64,000 nucleotides of DNA from a virus: IMG/VR virus record IMGVR_UViG_3300020411_000371, positions 45,594-109,593 of that record; one strand, 5' to 3'. Positions 30,200-39,112 of this stretch are shown here, one piece after another. The notes under the pieces are model-generated. The model worked only from the letters and a program-made list of their open reading frames with translations, was not told where the DNA came from and made no database searches. Both the position numbers and the translations under genes were made by a program. How positions within the stretch are numbered: the stretch's first letter is position 1; each line of letters begins with the position of its first letter.

Positions 30200-30774
30200 T
30201 GAGGATACACAAATGCAGTTACAATGTACTTGTCGTTTGAAATAGGGATGTTGCCTTTATGAGGGAACATAAAATTACAAGGAAAACATAATACTTTCCC
30301 TGTTTCTGGTTTCACTAATCTGTTAAGAGTAATAAATTCAGTCTCACCACCCTCTTCAACATCATTAAGATATAGTATAAAGGCAAGTATTCTATTATAC
30401 GTTACTTTACTCATAGTGTCAACATGAGTTCCAAAATGTCCTTCTCCTTTCGGATACCTTCTGATAGAATATTCTGTTGATGTCATATCATACGGTATGG
30501 TTAATCCGTATGGTAATGATTTAATTGTCTTATCTATACACTCATATATTGTCTGGTATGATGCATGATCTGGTTCAACAAAACTTTGTTCTGCTACCTT
30601 CATATTAGTATTGACAAAATTTTCTGTATCATCCCTACTGACTCTACCTTGATGATGCTCCATCATATGATATTGATCTATAAGATAATTACATACATTC
30701 TTGTCTGTTATTGTTGACTCAAAAATAAAATCATTGAGATTATCTTCTTGTTTATGAAGTGTAAATGCTTTCAT
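30193..30774 (-). CDS. Prolyl-4-hydroxylase-type 2OG-Fe(II) oxygenase, cluster member 7
   Basis: 193 residues from ATG 30772-30774 (ATGA overlap). His117-Val-Asp119 (GEGHFGTHVDTMS), LAFILYLNDVEEGGETEF as the central strand pair, distal His172 (FPHKGNIP) and Lys183 (DKYIVTAFVY). The lysine in place of arginine is the mark of the P4Hc subgroup. Closest to true prolyl hydroxylases, so a protein-side-chain substrate is attractive. The substrate is inferred. Confidence 0.88.
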   Translation of the reverse strand: MKAFTLHKQEDNLNDFIFESTITDKNVCNYLIDQYHMMEHHQGRVSRDDTENFVNTNMKVAEQSFVEPDHASYQTIYECIDKTIKSLPYGLTIPYDMTSTEYSIRRYPKGEGHFGTHVDTMSKVTYNRILAFILYLNDVEEGGETEFITLNRLVKPETGKVLCFPCNFMFPHKGNIPISNDKYIVTAFVYPQW

Positions 30775-31514
30775 TGAATACAATATGCGTGTGACCATCT
30801 AAAATCACATGAATCCTCTATGTAAGGTGTATGTGATATTTCTGTATCATATAATGTCATAGTTCCTTCTTTACAAGGTGCTATTCCAACACACTCAAAA
30901 CCATAGTGTCTCTCTTCATCATCAGATAAATTTTTCCATCCATCTAATCTTTTCATGTGAGTACACAACTCTTTGACTTCATTGAACAATGGATGCTCTT
31001 GATCTACCATGAAATCATAGTATAGTTTATCATCTTGACCTTTAAATAAATTACCATGATATTTGTATATCTTAGTTCCTGAGTCAGGGTTAGTTGTAAA
31101 CCATAAATTAGAAACTAATCCTTTAGCACCATCTACATGAGGTAGTCTAAAATAATCCCAAGGGAAACTTTCCTCTTTAAAATATAGATTACCCCACTCT
31201 GTTAAATGTAGTTGTTCTACTTCTGCGTCACCAAACCATGTCCTAAAATATCCTCTCATTAATCTAAAAATTTCAATACAACACCAGTGTGGTAGATGTA
31301 TAGTTGCAAATGGGTTTGCATCCCTACAATTAGTTTTATTAGTGTCAGTCATTATAGGAAATGTTGCTGCTAATGATTTGTACAAGTCAAATGACCCATC
31401 TTCAAAAGGGTCATCAGCGACATAATATCCTATATCGTCAGTTAATTTTATATACTCTACATTCCAATCAGTTGGTTTCTTGATCTTTATCAGATCAGGA
31501 AACTCATGCTGCAT
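30771..31514 (-). CDS. 2OG-Fe(II) oxygenase-like protein, cluster member 8
   Basis: About 247 residues from ATG 31512-31514, chosen because it overlaps the previous stop by only 11 nt; in-frame codons extend further up. YFRLPHVDGAKGLVSNLWF contains an HVD iron motif, and SHTPYIEDSCDFRWSHAY near the end could supply the distal His. The HVDG...VSNLW phrase resembles DUF6445-like proteins. Probable oxygenase fold. Confidence 0.68.
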   Translation of the reverse strand: MQHEFPDLIKIKKPTDWNVEYIKLTDDIGYYVADDPFEDGSFDLYKSLAATFPIMTDTNKTNCRDANPFATIHLPHWCCIEIFRLMRGYFRTWFGDAEVEQLHLTEWGNLYFKEESFPWDYFRLPHVDGAKGLVSNLWFTTNPDSGTKIYKYHGNLFKGQDDKLYYDFMVDQEHPLFNEVKELCTHMKRLDGWKNLSDDEERHYGFECVGIAPCKEGTMTLYDTEISHTPYIEDSCDFRWSHAYCIQ

Positions 31515-32190
31515 TAAGAGTGTTCGGTAAAACAAATCTGTTTTCATAAACATCACATTTGAATAGTCTAGCATTAATATTATATGTCATCACCATCCTC
31601 TCACCACCAACTTTATTTACTTGACTTCTATGATTAACCCAACCAGGAAATATTAAAACTGTATTAGTAGGGCATTTAATTTCTTTCCATACTTCTTTCT
31701 CTGCATCATAAGGATAACCTGTCTTATGATATTCTAATGGGTCTTTTATTTCTATATTACCTTGACCTTCTCCATCATTTTGTAAGTAAGATGCTACAAC
31801 TAATTCAATACAATTATGTGTATGTTCTTTAGTCTGTCCTCCCTTCTCATGTCTATTAAACCATGATTGACTGATCTCACTTTCTGCTCCTAGATAACCA
31901 AATTGATCCCATACCCAACTAATTCTTGATCCTAACCAATTATTAAATGGTTGCATACACTCTTGATTATGAGGTTCTAATGTGTACTCATATCTACCTA
32001 CTCTTGATGTAGTAGAGTTAGGTATAGATTCTACTTGAGTTTGATCTGTCTTTGCTGCCCAATGATTCAAAGCTGCTTCGTATGTTGGTCTGATCTTTGG
32101 TAGTATATCACTAAAATCAAACTCATATTTAAAAACATAAGGATGCCATAAATGTAATCCTTCGCCAGAATAATCTTCAGCGATTATCAT
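31504..32190 (-). CDS. 2OG-Fe(II) oxygenase-like, TIGR02466 type, cluster member 9
   Basis: 228 residues. KEHTHNCIELVVASYL (His-x-His), WVNHRSQ as distal His and GERMVMTYNINARL as the terminal strand with Arg. An inserted loop between the two halves is rich in Gly and Lys. It follows the small coiled-coil protein by an ATGA overlap. Confidence 0.78.
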   Translation of the reverse strand: MIIAEDYSGEGLHLWHPYVFKYEFDFSDILPKIRPTYEAALNHWAAKTDQTQVESIPNSTTSRVGRYEYTLEPHNQECMQPFNNWLGSRISWVWDQFGYLGAESEISQSWFNRHEKGGQTKEHTHNCIELVVASYLQNDGEGQGNIEIKDPLEYHKTGYPYDAEKEVWKEIKCPTNTVLIFPGWVNHRSQVNKVGGERMVMTYNINARLFKCDVYENRFVLPNTLNAA

Positions 32191-32591
32191 GTTAACTCTT
32201 CATACTTCTTTCCAGGATCTCTTACCTTGACATCATCTAAAAAGAATGTTTCCTTTGCTATTTTTAATCCATTGATAGCACCTTCTAGTCGAGACATATG
32301 CTCCTTGAGTTCTTGTCTCTTACTGAAGTCAATTTGTGTTACACCATAAGGATTTAATTTAGTGTCTTTAAAATCCTCTTCTAGTTTCTCCACCTTTTCA
32401 TGTGCTTTGTTATACTGACCATTGAAATTATTGATTAAGTCATCAATAGTTTCCATTTTAAATTCTGCCAAATGTTTTGGTGAATCATCTGGTTTATGAT
32501 CTGCAAAAGGTATGCCTGTTTTAGGGTCAATAGCAGGTGCAGGGTTTTGCACCTTATCACCTGGTAAACCAGAAAATTGAATTTCGCTCAT
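32187..32591 (-). CDS. Coiled-coil protein in oxygenase/halogenase operon
   Basis: 134 residues. The N-terminus is Pro-rich and disordered (PGDKVQNPAPAIDPKTGIPF) and residues 60-115 form a long acidic coiled coil (YNKAHEKVEKLEEDFKDT ... RLEGAINGLKIAKE). No catalytic motif. It might be a scaffold or substrate carrier for the surrounding enzymes. Not recognised. Confidence 0.65.
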   Translation of the reverse strand: MSEIQFSGLPGDKVQNPAPAIDPKTGIPFADHKPDDSPKHLAEFKMETIDDLINNFNGQYNKAHEKVEKLEEDFKDTKLNPYGVTQIDFSKRQELKEHMSRLEGAINGLKIAKETFFLDDVKVRDPGKKYEELT

Positions 32592-33382
32592 AGTTTAAAA
32601 CCTTTGTTACGATACTTGTTGAATACTGTCATCACTCTATTTAGACGGTTCTGTACAGTGTCCTCTGCAATAAATTGTGATTGATTAGCATACTCGAAAG
32701 ATTCTTCCATCTGCCACTCTACATCACCTGCAGAGTCTATTATAGTCTCAAAATTACTATTTTGCAAGTATTTTCTATGCATTGGAATATATTGTATCAA
32801 TGGAGTTCCTGCTTTGACATGAGTTTCACCTTCTAATACATGCCAAAATAATTGTGCGTGTATTACATGACCGTATCTTGGGTCTAATAAACCAGTTGCT
32901 GCTGTAAATCTTTTCTCATTATTATAGTTGACTGGTAACTGTAGTAATACAATATCATCACTAGCTTTAACTCTCCAAGGAGTTTCTATCTTTACTACTG
33001 TCTTTAATGATTTACTAGGGTCGTCTAATAATGGTTCAACTTGTGTTTCATCATGCTTACCAATATATGATCTTTTATTACCACCCATTTTAAATAACCA
33101 AGGTGCTTCCCAATTTACTGAGATGCCATCACCATTAGTTGTTATTTTAAAATCAGCAGGTGCAGGTACAATATAACCTGATGACATTAAATTTTTAATG
33201 CCAGGACAATTAGCAGTTGATATTAAACCTGATACTGGGCATTTTGATTTCTTTCTCTCACCTTGAACCCATGATCTTTTATGATTACTAGCAGGTTTAA
33301 TTGGATAGAGATCAGTAACAGCAGGTTCTAACGAATAAAACCTGATCCAAGATTTTTTTCTAAACGGATTTGTAAATTTCAT
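32588..33382 (-). CDS. DUF6065-like protein next to halogenases
   Basis: 264 residues opening with SWIRFYSLEPAVTDLYPIKP. Later come ETPWRVKASDDIVLLQLPVN and FWHVLEGETHVKAGTPLIQY, patterns of the DUF6065 family, which also accompanies halogenase-like genes in other genomes as I recall. Likely jelly-roll fold; function unknown. It ends two bases before the coiled-coil gene start and overlaps the halogenase end by 23 nt. Confidence 0.65.
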   Translation of the reverse strand: MKFTNPFRKKSWIRFYSLEPAVTDLYPIKPASNHKRSWVQGERKKSKCPVSGLISTANCPGIKNLMSSGYIVPAPADFKITTNGDGISVNWEAPWLFKMGGNKRSYIGKHDETQVEPLLDDPSKSLKTVVKIETPWRVKASDDIVLLQLPVNYNNEKRFTAATGLLDPRYGHVIHAQLFWHVLEGETHVKAGTPLIQYIPMHRKYLQNSNFETIIDSAGDVEWQMEESFEYANQSQFIAEDTVQNRLNRVMTVFNKYRNKGFKL

Positions 33383-35024
33383 CTCTCAAGAACTCATAAT
33401 GTGAGGGTAATTGTGCAACGTATTTACTGAAGTAATCTTTCCATTGTAAATACTTTCTTCTAACATCTGGTAGTTCATCTTCTGATACCATGTTTTCTTT
33501 TAATTGGTATAGAGATCTCTTTAAGTACGATGTAGATCTTATTCCATGACCTGCAGCTATAAATGGTATTCCATTCATATTTACATGCCATCCTTCACCA
33601 TAGGTTGATGACATGAACTGTTCTATACTTTGATGCATAGGAACATTCTGTGTTACTTGCTCTGGATTATAGAAGTTTTGTTGTGTACACCACCTCCAAT
33701 ATGGTGTATCAGTTCTCATAGAGAACGCATAATGCATTGCAACAAAATCAATAAAGTTATCAACTGTGTAATTACATATCCAGTTAAATCCTTCTTTCTC
33801 AGTTCTTGTTACATATCCATCCCTTTGATTTAAAACTGATACTAGTCTAAGTATATTCTCATGTGTTGTTAACAGACCAGTAGACTCTAATGGTTCTACA
33901 AATCCGTATGATAATCCTATACCTACTACATTATTAACCCATGCTCTTTCTCTCCTTCCATGCTTTATATCAATATGAAATAACTCTGCTTCATCTGCTC
34001 TCTTCTTACCAACTTTATATCTAAGATGTTCTATAAAATCTTTTCTTGCTTGCTCCTTACGACAGAATCTACTTGAGTAAACATAACCTTTACCAATTCT
34101 ATTCCATAGTGGTATGTCCCATGTCCAACCGTTAGGCATAGCCCAACAATCAGTTACGTTACGCATTTCTTTTTCTCTTGTTTCTTCAAGATAAGGAATA
34201 CGAGCTGCCCATGCACTATCATTTGCAAGTTTATTATCACAAAGATAAAAAGGTATTCCCTGATATTCTCCTAATAATTTTGACTTAAATCCTGTACAAT
34301 CAATATATAAATCTGCCTGTATTGCATTAACACCATCCATGATGATATAACTAATGGTTTGATCATTAGGTCTTTCATACATTGTCTGGTATCCAGTTAT
34401 CTCTCCCTTAATATGTTGAACACCATTAGGAATACAAATATGATCTCTAAGATAGATACCAAACTTTGTTGCATCTAAATGATATGCAGTATGTCTTCTA
34501 AAATCAAAATCTCTAGTTACACCATCACGATTTCTAGTTTGTTTATTCTCATTGCATAAAAAAGTATTAGCACAATAAAATTCTGCAAACGATTCTGGGG
34601 GAAATTCTTCTGGATAATGTGATGCTAGGTGACCCCATGTGTTAAGTCCTGCGTTAGCAAAAGTAAAATCATAATTTGAATAAAATGGATATTGAAATAC
34701 CTCTTCCTTTCCTTCTCTAAAGTTAGTAAATTGTATGCCATTTTTATATGTTGCATCACAATGAGGCATCCAATCTTCATCCTCTAAGTCTAACAGTTCT
34801 AAGTACTGATTGAAATGTCCTAAAGTTGATTCACCCACACCAATAGTTTTAATATCTGGTGATTCAACTAAAGCAATCTCTAAATGAGGGCATAACTTTG
34901 ATAATGCTGCTGCTGTCATCCATCCTGATGACCCACCACCAACAATAACTACACTTTCAATCTTACCTTTGTAAGGATCAAAGTTTTCAAATTCTATAAC
35001 GTGATCTGGTTCAGTTACTTTCAT
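33360..35024 (-). CDS. Flavin-dependent tryptophan halogenase homologue 1
   Basis: 554 residues. An FAD-binding GGGSSGW (29-35), VGESTLGHF (63-71), candidate catalytic Lys94 in CDATYKNGIQF (PrnA Lys79 position), the family-specific WxWxIP as WTWDIP (300-305), and EPLESTGL later, with the catalytic Glu region. These FADH2-dependent enzymes oxidise halide to a lysine-bound hypohalite and halogenate indoles or phenols. All key residues are present, so it should be active if an FAD reductase is supplied by the host. The substrate is unknown. It is transcribed together with homologue 2. Confidence 0.9.
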   Translation of the reverse strand: MKVTEPDHVIEFENFDPYKGKIESVVIVGGGSSGWMTAAALSKLCPHLEIALVESPDIKTIGVGESTLGHFNQYLELLDLEDEDWMPHCDATYKNGIQFTNFREGKEEVFQYPFYSNYDFTFANAGLNTWGHLASHYPEEFPPESFAEFYCANTFLCNENKQTRNRDGVTRDFDFRRHTAYHLDATKFGIYLRDHICIPNGVQHIKGEITGYQTMYERPNDQTISYIIMDGVNAIQADLYIDCTGFKSKLLGEYQGIPFYLCDNKLANDSAWAARIPYLEETREKEMRNVTDCWAMPNGWTWDIPLWNRIGKGYVYSSRFCRKEQARKDFIEHLRYKVGKKRADEAELFHIDIKHGRRERAWVNNVVGIGLSYGFVEPLESTGLLTTHENILRLVSVLNQRDGYVTRTEKEGFNWICNYTVDNFIDFVAMHYAFSMRTDTPYWRWCTQQNFYNPEQVTQNVPMHQSIEQFMSSTYGEGWHVNMNGIPFIAAGHGIRSTSYLKRSLYQLKENMVSEDELPDVRRKYLQWKDYFSKYVAQLPSHYEFLRDEIYKSV

Positions 35025-36429
35025 AATAATCTACTGCAAAGGGAAAAGATTCTTGTAATTCATCATAGTGGTCAAAGTTAGCAACAGAGAAATATCCCTG
35101 TCTATTTAATTTACCATCCTTCTCTAATAATTCTAGCATAACTTTATCAAAAGGATGATAGTTATGCCCTGCACAAATAAAAGCACCTCCATATAAGTTG
35201 CCCATTGTCCAGTTTTCTACAGGAAGTTTGGTGTATGGTATTGATTCATGTTCTTGAGTAAGATATTTCCAGTATGGTGTATCTTCTCTTGTAGAAAGAT
35301 GATAATGTAACGCTACAAAATCTTTAAAACCAATAAAACTTTCTCTAACATATGTATTAAAGAAATTGATGTCTGCTTTTCTAATTACTGGTAGGGTTAA
35401 CACCTTGGATGCTTCAATTAACCAGTTATGTACACTCAATAAACTATTACTCTCTAATGGTTCAATAAATCCACCACTTAATCCTATTGATAATACTTTG
35501 CCTCTCCAAGGTTTATCTGATAGTCCAGTTCTAAATTTAATTAATCTGTAATCTGATAGAGTTTCTTTTGGATAACCTAAATGTTTTTTAAATTCTTCTA
35601 GTGCATCTTCATCACTCACAAATTTAGATGAGAAATTATATCCTGTTCCAATACGACTTCTTAATGGAACATTCCATACCCATCCGTTGTCCATACCAGT
35701 GCAATTAGTATAAACTCTTTGTTGTTCACATTTATTTGTATAAGGTAGTCTTACTGTCCATGCTCTATCGTTAGGTAATTCTTTATCAAACTTATCCCAG
35801 TTCTCATAGTCATACACATCTGATAATAAACTCTTAAATCCTGTACAATCTACAAACAAATCATAATCTTCATTGAGAATACTTTTATCTACATGTTTAA
35901 TGATATGATTAACTTTTCTACATCTATTAATTCTCAACCAATTAGCAAACTTTGCTGCGTCTATATGAAATCCTCTATGAACTTTATGATGATAGAAATC
36001 AACATCCTGTTGAATAATTCTATTTTCTACAATAGATTTATAGTGAGGGCAATAGAACTTTGCAAATGTATCTACAGGACAATCTGTTAATGTTTTATGT
36101 ATGAACCAATTAGATATATCTAATGATGGAGTTTCTATTATGTTTATAAAAGGAAAGTGAAATGCTCCCTCTGTTGCAGAAAAATTTTCAAACCTGACAC
36201 TATACTTGTAAGTAGCATCACATTCTCTCATCCAATCTTCATCTTTTATTTCAAGTAGTTTTAACCACTCTGAAATAAATTGAGTAGTAGATTCACCTAC
36301 ACCTATAGTAGGAACGTTAGGTGATTCTATTAATGTTATTTCTTTATCAGGATTTAGATGCGAAAAGGTGGCTGCAGTCATCCAACCTGCGGTGCCACCT
36401 CCTACGATGCAAATTTTATTAACCTTCAT
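35011..36429 (-). CDS. Flavin-dependent tryptophan halogenase homologue 2
   Basis: 472 residues. FAD motif GGGTAGW (10-16), VGESTTQFISEW, catalytic-Lys candidate Lys75 (CDATYKYSVRF), WVWNVP at the WxWxIP position and EPLESNSLL. It is about 80 residues shorter than homologue 1 and only moderately similar, so the pair is an old duplication or two acquisitions. It overlaps the start of homologue 1 by 14 nt. FAD supply and substrate unknown. Confidence 0.88.
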   Translation of the reverse strand: MKVNKICIVGGGTAGWMTAATFSHLNPDKEITLIESPNVPTIGVGESTTQFISEWLKLLEIKDEDWMRECDATYKYSVRFENFSATEGAFHFPFINIIETPSLDISNWFIHKTLTDCPVDTFAKFYCPHYKSIVENRIIQQDVDFYHHKVHRGFHIDAAKFANWLRINRCRKVNHIIKHVDKSILNEDYDLFVDCTGFKSLLSDVYDYENWDKFDKELPNDRAWTVRLPYTNKCEQQRVYTNCTGMDNGWVWNVPLRSRIGTGYNFSSKFVSDEDALEEFKKHLGYPKETLSDYRLIKFRTGLSDKPWRGKVLSIGLSGGFIEPLESNSLLSVHNWLIEASKVLTLPVIRKADINFFNTYVRESFIGFKDFVALHYHLSTREDTPYWKYLTQEHESIPYTKLPVENWTMGNLYGGAFICAGHNYHPFDKVMLELLEKDGKLNRQGYFSVANFDHYDELQESFPFAVDYYESN

Positions 36430-36458
36430 AATATAACTTTACTAGTATATATTATACA

Positions 36459-36959
36459 CTATGCATTTGGATCTGTCCACCCTTCATATCTCTTCCATGC
36501 AGGTAACTCTGGATAAGACATTTTAGGGAACTTGTCTGCACCTGGTTCTTCTGTTTCCGAATAAGATTTTAATTCTGTTGGTGTTGCTGGTACTGATTTA
36601 GCAACTGGTTTAACATAAGTGGATTTGATATTCTTAATATGCTGATACCACTCTGCATCACTTGCATCTAAACTTTTACCTGCTGCAATGTCTCGATAGA
36701 GCATGTCTAATTGTTCGCCCACCTCTCCATACGCAACCTGCCTTGCCATACCTGGATCAGTATAACTTCCACTTCTCTCAATCCATATCATTTTACCTTG
36801 GGCAGGTGACCACTCTAGAGTCCAATCTAGAGTTATGTTATCGTTATCTACATCAACCCAGACAAACTTAGCATCTGGACCATTGTAAATTTCAAACTCT
36901 TGACCAGGATCAACAATCTGCATTGCTCTTCCTTCAATAGATACTAAAACTTTTTTCAT
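36459..36959 (-). CDS. Tail-fibre-region protein with YGEVGEQLDMLYRD motif
   Basis: 166 residues. MARQVAYGEVGEQLDMLYRD is a motif I recognise from phage fibre-cluster proteins and tail-fibre assembly factors. The N-terminal part is a small beta domain (IEGRAMQIVDPGQEFEIYNG) and the C-terminal third is Pro-rich. It lies directly downstream of a T4-type late promoter and next to fibre tip genes, so a fibre chaperone or accessory is likely. Exact role unproven. Confidence 0.6.
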   Translation of the reverse strand: MKKVLVSIEGRAMQIVDPGQEFEIYNGPDAKFVWVDVDNDNITLDWTLEWSPAQGKMIWIERSGSYTDPGMARQVAYGEVGEQLDMLYRDIAAGKSLDASDAEWYQHIKNIKSTYVKPVAKSVPATPTELKSYSETEEPGADKFPKMSYPELPAWKRYEGWTDPNA

Positions 36960-36982
36960 TTGTCTGAATAATACCTCGTTGT

Positions 36983-36990
36983 TATTTATA
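36983..36990 (-). promoter_or_regulatory. T4-type late promoter (TATAAATA)
   Basis: A perfect TATAAATA on minus, 24 nt upstream of the 36459 gene. Confidence 0.65.
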
Positions 36991-37819
36991 AGTAATGAGT
37001 TACAACAACTAAGCCAGGTCTTCCATTAGAACCCCTGTGACCGTTGAAGTATCCACCATTTCCACCCGAACCTGGTGGTGAATGACTTTGATGGTTATGA
37101 CTGAAGTTTCCTCCTTGAGGGTGACCACCTGCTACACAAGCACCCCAGAATCCTCTTCCAGAGTTAGCATTTGATGATCCACCATCATGATGTTGGTCTC
37201 CACCACCACCATAGATATTCAGATTACCCCCCGATCCAACGCCTCCAAGACCACCATTGTGTTGGTGATTTCTGTTGGCACCATAACCACCAGAAGCTGA
37301 GAGATAACTTCCGAACGAACTGGATCCCCCATTTCCAGCACCTCCTCGATAATATGTTCCACCTGCTTCTCCTGATACGCTTACTGATACTGTTGACACA
37401 CCTTCTACATTAATAATTTCTTCGGAGTACCCACCTGCTCCTCCACCTTCACCGTGACCACCGCCACCTCCTCCACCTCCAATAACTTGGACGTGAGCAT
37501 AACGAACTCCTGATGGACGTGACCATGTGCCACCTGATGTGAACACACTCATACTGGTTAAGTTACCTTGAGGTCCTAAGAATGTTTCCCAATAAGGAGA
37601 ACTTCCATTAGATTTTAAAACCTTACCTGCATTACCAGACTGTGACGGTAGGAATCTTGCTGTTTGATTACCAGTAACACTACCATCTATTTGTAAAGTA
37701 CTGACAGTTAATTTCCTGTCACCACCATCAGCTCTAGTAATAGTCCATTGAGAACCACTTCTAGTTAGACCACAGTTTCCTGAGACATCATATATGTTTA
37801 GTACTTTTAAACTACTCAT
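36986..37819 (-). CDS. Glycine-rich tail-fibre tip adhesin, copy 1
   Basis: 277 residues. The first 110 residues are a conventional fibre-like domain. Residues about 115-260 are glycine-rich blocks (GGGGGGGGHGEGGGAGGYSEE, cut at 20 in the real run) interspersed with aromatic and His-rich loops, which fits the polyglycine-helix layered tips of T4-like adhesins such as gp38. The tip contacts the host receptor. The gene abuts copy 2 at 37819/37820. Confidence 0.7.
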   Translation of the reverse strand: MSSLKVLNIYDVSGNCGLTRSGSQWTITRADGGDRKLTVSTLQIDGSVTGNQTARFLPSQSGNAGKVLKSNGSSPYWETFLGPQGNLTSMSVFTSGGTWSRPSGVRYAHVQVIGGGGGGGGHGEGGGAGGYSEEIINVEGVSTVSVSVSGEAGGTYYRGGAGNGGSSSFGSYLSASGGYGANRNHQHNGGLGGVGSGGNLNIYGGGGDQHHDGGSSNANSGRGFWGACVAGGHPQGGNFSHNHQSHSPPGSGGNGGYFNGHRGSNGRPGLVVVTHYL

Positions 37820-38623
37820 TTATTTAAAGTGTGTAATAACGATCATACCAGGTCTACCATTAGACCCTCTGTGTGAGTTAAAGTAACCACCACTACCACC
37901 TGAGCCAGGTGCTGAGTGTGACTGGTGATTATGACTGAAGTTTCCACCTTGAGGGTGTCCACCTGCTACAGCACCACCCCAGAATCCTCCACCACCAACT
38001 GATGAACGACCATGATGAGAGTCTCCTCCACCACCATAGATGTTTAAGTTTCCTCCAGAACCTACTCCTCCTAAACCACCACAATGTTGGTGATTTCTAT
38101 TAGCACCATATCCACCTGATGCTGATAGGTAAGAACCGAATGAAGATGAACCTCCATTACCTGCTCCACCTCTATAATATGTTCCGTTTGATTCTCCTGA
38201 TACTGTGCAATATACTGAACTTATACTTTCTACGTTAATAACTTCCTCTGAATATCCACCTGCTCCTCCACCTTCTCCATGTCCACCACCAGCTCCACCG
38301 CCACCGATAACTTGAACTTTGATATACTTAACATCTGAAGGTCTATTCCATGTACCTGATGATGTAAATACACTCATACTTGAGATATTATCTGCAGATG
38401 GTGGGTTATCCCAATAAGGACTTGTCCCATTGGTATATAACATCTTACCACTTTGACCTGAGTGTGAGGGCAAAATACTATTTGTTGATCCTGTGATAGA
38501 ACCATCAATCTGTAGGGTTCCTGGTATCACCAATGTATTATTGGTCTGCACTGTAGTGGCTGACAGAACGAAACCAGTATTCCCTGTCAAATCTTTAATA
38601 GCAGCAACTCGTAGTGTACTCAT
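37820..38623 (-). CDS. Glycine-rich tail-fibre tip adhesin, copy 2
   Basis: 267 residues and closely similar to copy 1 throughout, including the RGGAGNGGSSSFGSYLSASG and GANRNHQHCGGLGGVGSGGN stretches. Differences concentrate in loops after the glycine blocks and in a Val-Gly-rich piece in place of a Ser-Asn stretch in copy 1, the pattern expected if loops change host range. Likely tandem duplication. Confidence 0.7.
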   Translation of the reverse strand: MSTLRVAAIKDLTGNTGFVLSATTVQTNNTLVIPGTLQIDGSITGSTNSILPSHSGQSGKMLYTNGTSPYWDNPPSADNISSMSVFTSSGTWNRPSDVKYIKVQVIGGGGAGGGHGEGGGAGGYSEEVINVESISSVYCTVSGESNGTYYRGGAGNGGSSSFGSYLSASGGYGANRNHQHCGGLGGVGSGGNLNIYGGGGDSHHGRSSVGGGGFWGGAVAGGHPQGGNFSHNHQSHSAPGSGGSGGYFNSHRGSNGRPGMIVITHFK

Positions 38624-38643
38624 TTTCTATCCGATTTATAAAA

Positions 38644-38651
38644 CTATTTAG
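38644..38651 (-). promoter_or_regulatory. Late-promoter-like box (CTAAATAG)
   Basis: CTAAATAG on minus, about 21 nt upstream of the copy 2 adhesin gene. Confidence 0.4.
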
Positions 38652-39082
38652 GTGTAAGGATCAGAACCTATCATATATAGGGTAGCCCCAGAACCAATGG
38701 TTAGGGTATAACCATTACCCACTGTGACATCACCTGCCATATAACCAATCTTAAATTCATTACCTATCGTAGGATCAAGATCTAAATTCTCTTCAATCGT
38801 ATCATTATTACATCTGATCTGTCCTTTATCACCTACAACAGCACCACCCGCACCAACTTCGATCCATCCTGCATTTCCAGATCCATCGTCATTTGCATAT
38901 ACTTCTGCACTATCAGCAGTAGTATTAAAACGCATAGTTCCGATAGAGACACCTGACGGTCTCTGTGCTTCAGTTCCAGTTGGTAAACGAAATACACTAT
39001 TAGTATTCAGAAAACTAAGAGTAGTAATAACTGCCTCTGTAGTATCTGCTATTTGGTTTCCGCTAATCCTTGTGATTGCCAT
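38648..39082 (-). CDS. Small tail-fibre-like structural protein
   Basis: 144 residues. FRLPTGTEAQRPSGVSIGTM then RFNTTADSAEVYANDDGSGN is a motif found repeatedly in tail-fibre ends, and the C-terminus resembles a trimerisation cap. It sits between the adhesins and the large structural protein and has a late promoter upstream. Likely a fibre part or connector. Confidence 0.7.
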   Translation of the reverse strand: MAITRISGNQIADTTEAVITTLSFLNTNSVFRLPTGTEAQRPSGVSIGTMRFNTTADSAEVYANDDGSGNAGWIEVGAGGAVVGDKGQIRCNNDTIEENLDLDPTIGNEFKIGYMAGDVTVGNGYTLTIGSGATLYMIGSDPYT

Positions 39083-39104
39083 AGGTTACAACTCCAACCC
39101 CTGT

Positions 39105-39112
39105 TATTTATT
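39105..39112 (-). promoter_or_regulatory. Late-promoter-like box (AATAAATA)
   Basis: AATAAATA on minus immediately before the 38648 gene (23 nt to the ATG) and preceded by CTAAATA. Confidence 0.45.
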
